Positions 5,757-13,300 of a stretch of DNA of 22,339 nucleotides are shown here, in pieces. Made by a program: the position numbers and the translations under genes. The notes below the pieces were generated by a model. The model did not search any database. It was not told the DNA's origin and saw nothing but the letters and a program-made list of their open reading frames with translations. Numbering within the stretch: position 1 is the first letter of the stretch; each line of letters begins with the position of its first letter. Source of the stretch: Candidatus Uhrbacteria bacterium. GTDB taxonomy: Bacteria > Patescibacteriota > Patescibacteriia > UBA9934 > GWF2-40-263. Where the stretch lies: contig JABITQ010000035.1 of the NCBI GenBank assembly GCA_018700535.1, positions 1 through 22,339 on the forward strand, read 5' to 3'.

Positions 5757-7157
5757 ATGAATACCAATGAACTATGGCAAGTTGTCCTAGGTGAGCTTGA
5801 ACTCTCTCTTAGTAAGGCAAACTTTACAACTTGGTTTAAGAATACTTTTATTTCAGAGGTAGACGGACAAAGTATTGTCATTGGTGTTCCAAACATGTTT
5901 ACCAAAGCATGGCTCGAGAAAAAATATACAAAAGATATTCTACGTTCATTGCAGGGACAAACCAACAATTCTCTTAAACGTCTTTCATATCGTGTGGAAG
6001 CTCGTCCAAGTAATCCACAGGTTATCCTCGTCGGAGAACAAGAGAATGTTGGTTTTTCTGGTAATACACAGGCGCAGCCACCGAGTAGTCCACAGGGTTT
6101 TGCACAGCCAAAACAAGAAATGCGCTCTGGGGAATTCTCTCTAAACGGTAAGTATGCGTTTCACACCTTTATTGTAGGTAAGCAAAATGAACTTGCACAT
6201 GCTGCAGCACAGGCTGTGTCCCAACAACCAGGCGGTGTGTACAACCCTTTATACATCTACGGTGGTGTAGGGCTTGGTAAGACTCACTTGCTACAAGCGG
6301 TTGGAAACGAATTGATCAAAAAGAATCCAAATACAAAAATCCTGTACGTAACTTGCGAACGATTCACTAATGACTTCATTAGTGCGCTCCGTTCAGGTCG
6401 TATTGGAGAGTTTAAAAACCGATACCGCACCGTTGACGTCCTTCTTGTAGACGATATTCAGTTCATTACCGGAAAAGAGGGGACTCAAGAGGAATTTTTC
6501 CACACATTCAACCAGCTTTACCAAAACAACAAGCAGATCGTTATCTCTTCTGATCGTCCACCAAAAGCTATCCCGGCACTTGAGGATCGCCTTGTGTCAC
6601 GTTTTGAGTGCGGAATGCTTGCAGATGTTGGTTCTCCAGATTTTGAAACACGTGTCGCTATTTTGGAAACAAAGTGTCGTGAGAAAACCTACCAACTTGA
6701 ACGAGAGATTCTTCACCATGTTGCAAATGCTGTTCAAACCAATGTGCGAGAGCTCGAAGGAGCACTAAATAAGGTTATTGCCTTCCATCAGTTCAAAAAC
6801 ATTCGCCCAACACTCGAAACAGTAAAACCAATCCTCACAAGTTTTCAGCCAGCGTCTTCTCGAAAGAACGTCACACCAAAACAACTTATCAATACAGTGG
6901 CGCTCTACTTCGATGTTCAGATTGAAGACCTCCTTGGAAAGAGCCGCCAGAAGCGACTCGCATTCCCTCGTCAAATTGTGATGTACCTCATGCGTGAGGA
7001 GATGAAATCTAGCTACCCATCTATCGGAACAGAGCTTGGTGGACGCGACCACACAACGGCGATGCATGCGTACGACAAGATCACACGTTGCCTCGCTGAG
7101 GATGAGAAATTAGTGCACGATTTAGAGCTCATCAAACAGAAACTTTACATGGCGTAG
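5757..7157 (+). CDS. dnaA: Chromosomal replication initiator protein DnaA
   Basis: 466 residues with all four domains. Domain I (about 1-75) starts NELWQVVLGELELSLSKANF..W. A poorly conserved Gln/Pro/Ser-rich linker covers about 85-125. The AAA+ core has Walker A GGVGLGKT at 169-176, Walker B VLLVDDIQF at 228-236, sensor 1 around ISSD (263-266), the arginine-finger box VSRFECG (R282) and sensor 2 NVRELEGAL (R331). The DNA-binding domain carries the DnaA signature GGRDHTTAMHAYDKI at 428-442. DnaA-ATP binds DnaA boxes and opens the origin. No SD precedes the start; an AAGAGGA about 20 nt upstream is too far. Two DnaA-box-rich gaps flank the gene, suggesting self-control plus an origin. Confidence 0.97.
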   Translation: MNTNELWQVVLGELELSLSKANFTTWFKNTFISEVDGQSIVIGVPNMFTKAWLEKKYTKDILRSLQGQTNNSLKRLSYRVEARPSNPQVILVGEQENVGFSGNTQAQPPSSPQGFAQPKQEMRSGEFSLNGKYAFHTFIVGKQNELAHAAAQAVSQQPGGVYNPLYIYGGVGLGKTHLLQAVGNELIKKNPNTKILYVTCERFTNDFISALRSGRIGEFKNRYRTVDVLLVDDIQFITGKEGTQEEFFHTFNQLYQNNKQIVISSDRPPKAIPALEDRLVSRFECGMLADVGSPDFETRVAILETKCREKTYQLEREILHHVANAVQTNVRELEGALNKVIAFHQFKNIRPTLETVKPILTSFQPASSRKNVTPKQLINTVALYFDVQIEDLLGKSRQKRLAFPRQIVMYLMREEMKSSYPSIGTELGGRDHTTAMHAYDKITRCLAEDEKLVHDLELIKQKLYMA

Positions 7158-7374
7158 ACCACAGGTTATCCCCGTGGAAAATTTGCGGGTAACCCCGAGG
7201 GTAAGTATGTGGGAAACCACGGCATGAAACACGGATAACTCATTGGCGAAATTTGGTGTTCAAACCATCCACGTTTCACCCACAGAGTTCACCACCTAGT
7301 AGTACACAAATCCACAGGCTATATTTCAACTCAACCTAGTTAATATATCCACCTGTCCACTCCATCCACACCCC

Positions 7375-7389
7375 CTATTACTATTACTA
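7375..7389. repeat. DnaA-trio-like triplet repeat at the origin
   Basis: The plus strand reads CTA TTA CTA TTA CTA, so the minus strand read 3' to 5' is GAT AAT GAT AAT GAT. This fits the DnaA-trio consensus 3'-(G/A)A(T/A)-5' in five consecutive triplets. It starts right after a DnaA box (7362-7370) and a C-tract, and is followed by AT-rich DNA. Confidence 0.6.
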
Positions 7390-7406
7390 GTTTATATATT
7401 TAATAT
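7378..7406 (+). promoter_or_regulatory. dnaN: Possible dnaN promoter overlapping the unwinding region
   Basis: TTACTA (7378-7383), a 17-bp spacer, then TAATAT (7401-7406), ending 15 nt before the ATG; no SD. AT-rich DNA produces such matches easily. Confidence 0.3.
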
Positions 7407-7421
7407 TTCCGAATACGAACT

Positions 7422-8558
7422 ATGAAGTTGTCTTGTACCAAGGATAACCTTCACCAAGGGTTAAGTATCACCTCTCATTTGATGACCAAAAACGTGAACT
7501 TACCTATCTTGCAAAACGTTTTGGTGAAGGCAGAAGGAGGATCGATTAGATTCACTTCTACGAATCTTGAAATGGCAGTGAACTGCACCGTTCGCGGAAA
7601 GGTTGAAGAGCCTGGTGAATACACCATTCCTTCAAAACTATTTTTTGACTACGTCTCACTTCTTCCAAACGAAACAATTCACATCGACACCAGCGATAGC
7701 AATGTAAAAGTTGAATGTGGATCCTACAACACACAAATCAACGGACTCTCTGCAACTGAGTTTCCGCTCGTTCCAAAAGTAGAAGGCGAACGAACATTTC
7801 AGATTCCTGTTGATGCATTCAAAGAAGCGTTGTCTCAAACATTGTTTTCAGTTGCAGCGAACGAGTCTCGACCTGAGCTAACAGGTGTTGTCTTCAACTT
7901 CTTCGTTTTTGAGGGGGAGGGTCGCGTTACACTTGCGTCCACAGACTCGTACAGACTCTCTGAGAAGACAATACCTGTGGTTAGCGGAGTGACAGACCCG
8001 TTTGGTGTAGTGATCCCCGCTAAGAGCCTCTCAGAGATCAATCGCATCCTTTCCGTTTTCAAAGATACGGTTGATTTACCGTCTTCACTTGGGATGACAC
8101 TCACAAACAGTCAGGTAGTCTTTACCTATGGGCCTGTTGAGTTGATTTCTAGAACGATCGAAGAGAATTATCCCGACTACAAACAGATTATCCCCACACA
8201 GTTTCAGACACAGGCAATTATTGATCGGACAGACTTCATCAAAGCCGTAAAAACAGCATCATTGTTTTCTCGTATTGGTTTGTTTGATGTTGCACTCACA
8301 CTTGATCCAGAAACAAAAACAATTTCTGTAAGTGCAACAGATGCAACGCGCGGAAAAAACACCACACAATGTTCTGCAGATATCACAGGGGTAAAAAATA
8401 GCGTTACGGTAAACTTCCGCTATCTTCTTGATGGACTTAATGCAATCAAGGCTGATCAGATTGTGTTTGAAATGATCGATGCATCAAACCCATGTCTTGT
8501 TACGCCAAAGGGTGAGACAAGCGCATATCGGTATGTAGTCATGCCGATTAAGCAGTAG
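7422..8558 (+). CDS. dnaN: DNA polymerase III sliding clamp (beta subunit)
   Basis: 378 residues, normal for the three-domain beta clamp. The N-terminus MKLSCTKDNLHQGLSITSHL and NLPILQNVLVKAEGG match the family opening. Later landmarks include FTSTNLEMAV, then SRPELTGVVFNF at the domain 2 'RP.L.gv.f' site, ATDSYRLS-type STDSYRLSEK, and the C-terminus YRYVVMPIKQ, which corresponds to the usual 'y.yv.mPir'. The clamp encircles DNA and tethers polymerase and repair partners. It lies directly downstream of the origin gap and dnaA, as in many bacteria. No SD; the stop is 17 bp before the next gene. Confidence 0.97.
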   Translation: MKLSCTKDNLHQGLSITSHLMTKNVNLPILQNVLVKAEGGSIRFTSTNLEMAVNCTVRGKVEEPGEYTIPSKLFFDYVSLLPNETIHIDTSDSNVKVECGSYNTQINGLSATEFPLVPKVEGERTFQIPVDAFKEALSQTLFSVAANESRPELTGVVFNFFVFEGEGRVTLASTDSYRLSEKTIPVVSGVTDPFGVVIPAKSLSEINRILSVFKDTVDLPSSLGMTLTNSQVVFTYGPVELISRTIEENYPDYKQIIPTQFQTQAIIDRTDFIKAVKTASLFSRIGLFDVALTLDPETKTISVSATDATRGKNTTQCSADITGVKNSVTVNFRYLLDGLNAIKADQIVFEMIDASNPCLVTPKGETSAYRYVVMPIKQ

Positions 8559-8575
8559 TTAATAACAATTTTTAT

Positions 8576-9679
8576 ATGCCAGAAAAAACAAAAAACGGAC
8601 TGTTGTGGTCAATTGGTCTTGTCTTAATTCTGCTTGGAGTTATTTACTTCGCATTTTCAGATGGCGTTGTTGGAACTGTCCGTGTTGGAGTAATCACTCC
8701 AATTGTTGAAGAGAGCGAGATAGAACTTCAGCAGGCATACCAACTGGCTGTTCAGCAGGTGAACGAGTCCAAGGGCCGTAACGTCGAGTTGTTTTTTGAA
8801 GATGGAACCTGCGAATCTGCAGATGTTGTAGGTGCAGCTCAAAAGCTTATTGGTACTTACAAAGTCGAGTTTATTTTAAGTAGCACTTGCGAAGATGAGA
8901 CGCTTGCGATTTCTGAGGTGACACAAAATGCTCGCGTGCTACACATAAGTTCATCGCTTGCTGGTGCAGGCGTTGGGGCTGCTGGAGATTTGGTTTACCG
9001 CACGTACCCATCAGCCGATACAGAGGCTGTTGCAATTGCTGCGCATGCAGATCAACTTCGTGCTGCGGTTATCTCAGAAGACACTTCGTTTTCGCAAGAT
9101 GCACGAAACGCATTTGTTGATTCATACCAAGGTGAAGTTGTTTTTGACCAAGTGTATGACAACGAAACAACAGCGTTTTGGATGTTGATGCGAGATATTC
9201 GCAATGCGAATCCACAGATGATTTACGTGATCCCATCCAGTGCTGATAGTGGATTATTGCTTCTCGGACAGATTGAACGAGCATATTTGAACGTTGCTGT
9301 TTACGGCGCGCAGAGCTTGGTCGATCTTGAAATGTTTGAAGCAAACCAAAGTCTGTATGAGGAGCTCGTGCTTGCAGAACTTCGATTGAAATCAGAGGGT
9401 GCTGGCGCAGAATTTCTTGCAGCGTTCGAAGCTCAATTTGAAAATACTCCAAGCGATGCTCTTGCATCAGCTGCAGCGTTCGATGCTGTTAAGTTGATTG
9501 AAGAGGCTGTAAACGCTGGGGCATATGAGGCTGAGGGAGTTGCAGAGTTTCTAGATTCAACTGTAAACGATTGGCCAGGCGCCATCGGAAACATTCGCTT
9601 CGATGAGAATGGCGACGCGCAAGTCGACCTGACCTTGGTGCAGGTGATTGGCGGAGTGTTGGTCGAAGCGACAGAATAA
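8576..9679 (+). CDS. Membrane-anchored type 1 periplasmic-binding protein (LivK/ABC substrate-binding-like)
   Basis: 367 residues. A single hydrophobic segment near 8-27 (GLLWSIGLVLILLGVIYFAF), with no lipobox Cys, looks like an uncleaved signal anchor. The rest has the two-lobed Peripla_BP_6 layout: VRVGVITPIVEESEIELQQA followed directly by YQLAVQQVNES, then a segment like the family's 'GR.velv..D..cd...a...a..li.....v'. FILSSTCEDETLAIS and VYRTYPSADTEAVAIA (with its 'fR..ps') complete the first lobe; AFEAQFENTPSDALASAAAFDAV is the typical second-lobe helix. Such proteins bind amino acids or other small solutes for ABC transporters or act as sensors, but no permease or ATPase gene is nearby. 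The gene lies 17 bp after dnaN without SD and ends at a terminator, so it may share the dnaN transcript. The ligand is unknown. Confidence 0.8.
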   Translation: MPEKTKNGLLWSIGLVLILLGVIYFAFSDGVVGTVRVGVITPIVEESEIELQQAYQLAVQQVNESKGRNVELFFEDGTCESADVVGAAQKLIGTYKVEFILSSTCEDETLAISEVTQNARVLHISSSLAGAGVGAAGDLVYRTYPSADTEAVAIAAHADQLRAAVISEDTSFSQDARNAFVDSYQGEVVFDQVYDNETTAFWMLMRDIRNANPQMIYVIPSSADSGLLLLGQIERAYLNVAVYGAQSLVDLEMFEANQSLYEELVLAELRLKSEGAGAEFLAAFEAQFENTPSDALASAAAFDAVKLIEEAVNAGAYEAEGVAEFLDSTVNDWPGAIGNIRFDENGDAQVDLTLVQVIGGVLVEATE

Positions 9680-9687
9680 AAAACATC

Positions 9688-9712
9688 AACGAGACCACAA
9701 GGTCTCGTTTTT
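9688..9712 (+). terminator. Intrinsic terminator after the binding-protein gene
   Basis: A perfect 9-bp stem AACGAGACC/GGTCTCGTT (9688-9696 with 9701-9709), loop ACAA, is followed by a T run to 9712. Confidence 0.9.
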
Positions 9713-9715
9713 GAT

Positions 9716-9745
9716 TTGCGGAACATTGTGCTGCACGCGTAAACT
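9716..9745 (+). promoter_or_regulatory. Promoter of a probable leaderless transcript
   Basis: TTGCGG at 9716-9721, an 18-bp spacer, then TAAACT at 9740-9745. The ATG at 9755 lies 9 nt after the -10, and no SD is present. Confidence 0.5.
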
Positions 9746-9754
9746 ATCGTTGTT

Positions 9755-10300
9755 ATGCAGTACGTTGTTCCAACTGACTCAAGTGGTCTCGAATTAAAAG
9801 TTACACATCTTTTTAATGGCGACCCATGTCCAGATAATCGCATCTGGGCCGAACTCTCACTTTCGCGCCTGCGCGACGGGCTAGGTGTTTTGGTGCGAGG
9901 GCCCATGATTCACGAGCAACGCATCCCAGAGGGCGCCATAGGCTCTCGTGTGGATGGTTTGTGGGAGTACGACGTCATAGAATTATTCCTCGTCGGCCCC
10001 GGTCATCAATATCTCGAGCTTGAGCTCGGTGCAGGAGGTCACTGGCTTCTGTTGAGTTTTGACAGCATCCGTCATCGTCGAGATGCTCACGAACGTTTTG
10101 AGCCGATCGTACGTTTTGAAAAGACTGCGCAAAAAGAATGGACGAGCAGCATTGTGATTCCATGGAGATTGGTTCCAGACAACGTCCGCGCACTAAACGC
10201 GTTCGCAATCATGGGTGGCCAATTTTTATCTCTAAGTCCATTACCAGGAACTGAACCAGATTTTCATCAACCAGATTTATTTCCGAGCGCGAGTTTGTAG
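9755..10300 (+). CDS. UPF0462/C4orf33-like protein (CBM9/DOMON-like fold)
   Basis: 181 residues. The central part closely resembles the UPF0462 family known from vertebrate C4orf33. VDGLWEYDVIELFLVG parallels 'neLWdYEVVEaFFl'. HQYLELELGAGGHWLLLSF parallels 'eQYLEVELcPhGqhLvLll'. WTSSIVIPWRLVPDNVRALNAFAI parallels 'W.gkayiPW.yfPpnvtkfNsFAI'. LPGTEPDFHQPDLF parallels 'kPDFHcleyF'. The 'D.vE.fl......y.e.e..p.g' core is the pattern of CBM9/DOMON-like beta sandwiches, some of which bind sugars or haem, so a ligand-binding role is possible but unproven. No signal peptide is seen, so it should be cytoplasmic. It is probably transcribed as a leaderless mRNA. The comparison is from memory and was not run. 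Confidence 0.7.
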   Translation: MQYVVPTDSSGLELKVTHLFNGDPCPDNRIWAELSLSRLRDGLGVLVRGPMIHEQRIPEGAIGSRVDGLWEYDVIELFLVGPGHQYLELELGAGGHWLLLSFDSIRHRRDAHERFEPIVRFEKTAQKEWTSSIVIPWRLVPDNVRALNAFAIMGGQFLSLSPLPGTEPDFHQPDLFPSASL

Positions 10301-10304
10301 AAAA

Positions 10305-10325
10305 GATGATAAAATATTTATCATC
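10305..10325. repeat. Perfect 21-bp inverted repeat before the giant gene
   Basis: GATGATAAA (10305-10313) and TTTATCATC (10317-10325) are exact reverse complements separated by ATA. The repeat starts 4 nt after the previous stop and ends 5 nt before the ATG at 10331. It contains a TAAAAT that could serve as a -10. The lack of a following T run argues against a terminator, leaving an operator or an mRNA hairpin at the start codon as options. Confidence 0.6.
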
Positions 10326-10330
10326 GATAT

Positions 10331-13300
10331 ATGAACATGTCCGAATCAAAATCTCGCCGAGGTGAGTCTTTTAAAAGAGAGAAAGAAAAAACACTGACAC
10401 CATCAGAGTTACTTGAGTTGTCTGGAGGCGCAGGTGATATTCAAATCGATCGACTAGATGAAGGACAGCAATACGAACTCCTGAATTGGTTTGAGAGGGC
10501 TGCGTATAACCGTTCTGATGATGAGATGGTTGAGGAGACAAAACTTGAGTTGCTTGAGCAGTTTTCAGGAGTCTCTATTATCTCTGACCTTTCTGTTGCA
10601 GATATCGCAAAAACAATGGGGCGCGAGCCTAGAAAACGACTTGGTATATACATTGAAGCCGTTCTTGAGACGGGGACATACCCGCTTAGTTTTTATGAGT
10701 GCTGGAATGCACTTGATCAAGCAAGTACACAGAAGTTCATGAAGCGGTATTCAGAAGAACAGCCAGAACACATGGTTATGGTGGCGCCTTTTGTTAATCC
10801 ACACAGTCTACAAGTCCCCGGGTTTGATAATTGGAAACAATCCGAGGTGTTGGCTGATGAGGCAGTGGCTCGGTTTCGTGCGTCTAGAAAACGAACGGTA
10901 GGTAAGCCAAAGGAGGTTGCAATAGATGCGGGTGGAAAGAAAGATTTACCATTGCGCAAGTTAGCGCATCAACAAACAAAAATACCTGACAAGGTGGAGA
11001 TAGTTGATGTTGAGAATAAGACAGAGGTTGAGCCAAAGATTGTGTCGGCCTTTGATAGGTTTTTTGAACGTGACATAGGGAAGTTTCAGGATTTCATGGA
11101 GCCACTTGTTGAATATCTTGAGAGAAATCCAAAGAGTCAATCAAAAAGATCAAAAGATTTTATTATTGATCTTCAAAAGAGCCATCATGGTATTTTCTTG
11201 TTGCCATATGTTAAGCGTCTGATGAGCATTGGAGTGCTTAGTGGGCAAGAGTCATTTATTGAAGGATTCACCCCTGAACATTTTGGTTATGAACAAACTG
11301 TTCGTTACACAGCAGAAGATCAGCAAGAGATTGAAGAAATATTAACCGCAGATCCAAAAACAAACGAAGACGAAGTTCGTGAACTGTTCGAAAGTTCTAA
11401 TCAGGCAGCGCACGTCAATTTGCATGAAACGCAGAGTCTTGAATCTGCTAAGGCCATTCGAGAGATTGATGACAGAGTAAGGTTACGTGATGGAAAATTT
11501 GCAATCGATGCTATTTTGGGAATGGATTTATCTCCGAGTGATCGGATCGATTTCATTGTTGGTGCAGTAAGGAATGGTGCACCAGTATTTTCTTTTATTG
11601 AAGAGCTTGGCTTGAATGTTGAAGAAGTTAGCGATGTTATTAAGATAACAAAGAATGATGATTATCATGTCTTCCCAGCGCTTGTAGACTTGTCTGATCT
11701 AAAAGCTCTGATCGCATTTGCTGAGACAAATGACCCGAGTGGCAAGCTTAAAAACGACATTGCTGCTCATCTGTCATCCTCAGGTGTTCTTGGGGCGCGA
11801 GCAGATATTTTCATTCTTGAGTTTGAAGAGATGAGCAAGTTGATTCCAGAAGAGAAGTTTGACGTGTTCCAAAAGAACTTGCTCGCACAGCCTATTTCAG
11901 TTTGGGCTCATCGACTTGATTTGGTCGGCCCCAATGGATTGGTTGATGCGCAAACAATGTTGAGTGCTCAGCACATGCCACCATTCAGATTGGCTTTCTA
12001 TGGGTCTGAGTTAATGGCTGCTGCAAAGAGAGGGGAACTTGGAGACGTGTCGGAAGACGATTTGAGAACACTGTTTAAAGACCGTGTGCAAGAGGGTGGA
12101 CCGATGCATTTCTTTTTTAACGATCGTCTTGATTGGCGGGCCTTAATGAGTGTTGAAGAAAGTCAAACTATTATTGCAGAACGTATTTTAACTGATGCTG
12201 ATCATTTTTTGGTGGGGATGGTTCTTAGGTCAAGTAAACGAGATGTCTACAAAGAAGAGTTGCGAACTGTTTTGATGACCAATGATGGTGTGTTTAGGGA
12301 ATCTTATGTTGAGAATAAGTTTGTTGCTGAGTTGCTTGGACCAGAGCAGGTGTTTGAGCGCACGCTCGCTTGTATGCCAAAATGCAGGCTAGATTTTTTG
12401 AAAAAAGGCGGTGTTCATAAAATAGCTTTTTCAAAAGAAGGCCTTGCTCGGATCAATGAGCGAGCAACACAGCTTGATGCACCAGGAATCCTTGTTGAGC
12501 TAAGAGAGGTTGCAAAAACTCTTGGTACCCCATCTTGGTCTTGGAAAAAATGGGATACAAATAGGCGTTCTATTGAGAATAGTCTCGGTACCCCATCAAG
12601 ACGCATTGCCTACTTAAGTGAGAAAAGGCGTTTGAGCATAGATGAAAAAACTGCAATGTCAAACTATCTTTTCGTGGTGCAAAGCATTGAATCAAGATTG
12701 AGATTGCATTTGAGTACTGAGCCTCCAAAAGGAATTGTCTTAGAGCACTCGGATGCAATTCGTAAAGATCTCAATGAGTCCATTGTAAAACACTGTAATG
12801 ATCGCCCGGGTTTTGTGTTTGAACGCAATGTTGCTGAGATGGGCGATCTTGCCTACCTCCCGTTTATTGCCAGAGATCTTTCAACAGAAGCAAAAAAAGA
12901 CCCTTCGGTACTGGTTGGTTATTTGATTGATTCAATGGTTCGAGAGGGTTGGAGGGCAAGGCGGCAAGACACTGAAATGCTTGACAGTCAAAGAGATGGG
13001 TTGGTTCGTAAATATGTAAATTACTTTGCTTTTGATCGTCCAGAATATGAGGGGGATACGCTACACCAATCTCTTTGGGCTGTCTCAAGTAAGCTTGCGG
13101 AAGTGAATCCGGCAATGAAGATGCATATTGAGTTTGGAGATAAACCAATCACAGATGGGTATTACGCAACGATGCTTCGAGAGCTTTCTACAAAATCGTT
13201 TTATGGACTATATAAAACAGAGCTAGAAAAGAAGGCTCGTTCAGAGCGTGCTGAGCATGGGGTCCAGATGAAGTTTTTTGATGTGAAATTAAATATGCGT

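Larger units (their letters stand above)
7158..7421. other. Probable chromosomal origin (oriC) in the dnaA-dnaN gap
   Basis: The 264-bp gap has no ORF but many degenerate DnaA boxes: TTATCCCCG 7167-7175, TGTGGGAAA 7208-7216, CACGGATAA 7230-7238, CCATCCACG 7265-7273, AAATCCACA 7308-7316, ATATCCACC 7345-7353 and CCATCCACA 7362-7370. The last box is followed by a C-tract (7371-7375), triplet repeats and a very AT-rich stretch to about 7408. That order (boxes, GC-rich, trios, AT-rich) is the one described for bacterial unwinding regions. Confidence 0.75.

Noticed and set aside
12520..12596. Short repeat GGTACCCCATC twice within the giant gene
   Set aside because: Only an 11-mer is shared; it encodes GTPS twice in a local stretch and does not extend to a protein repeat.
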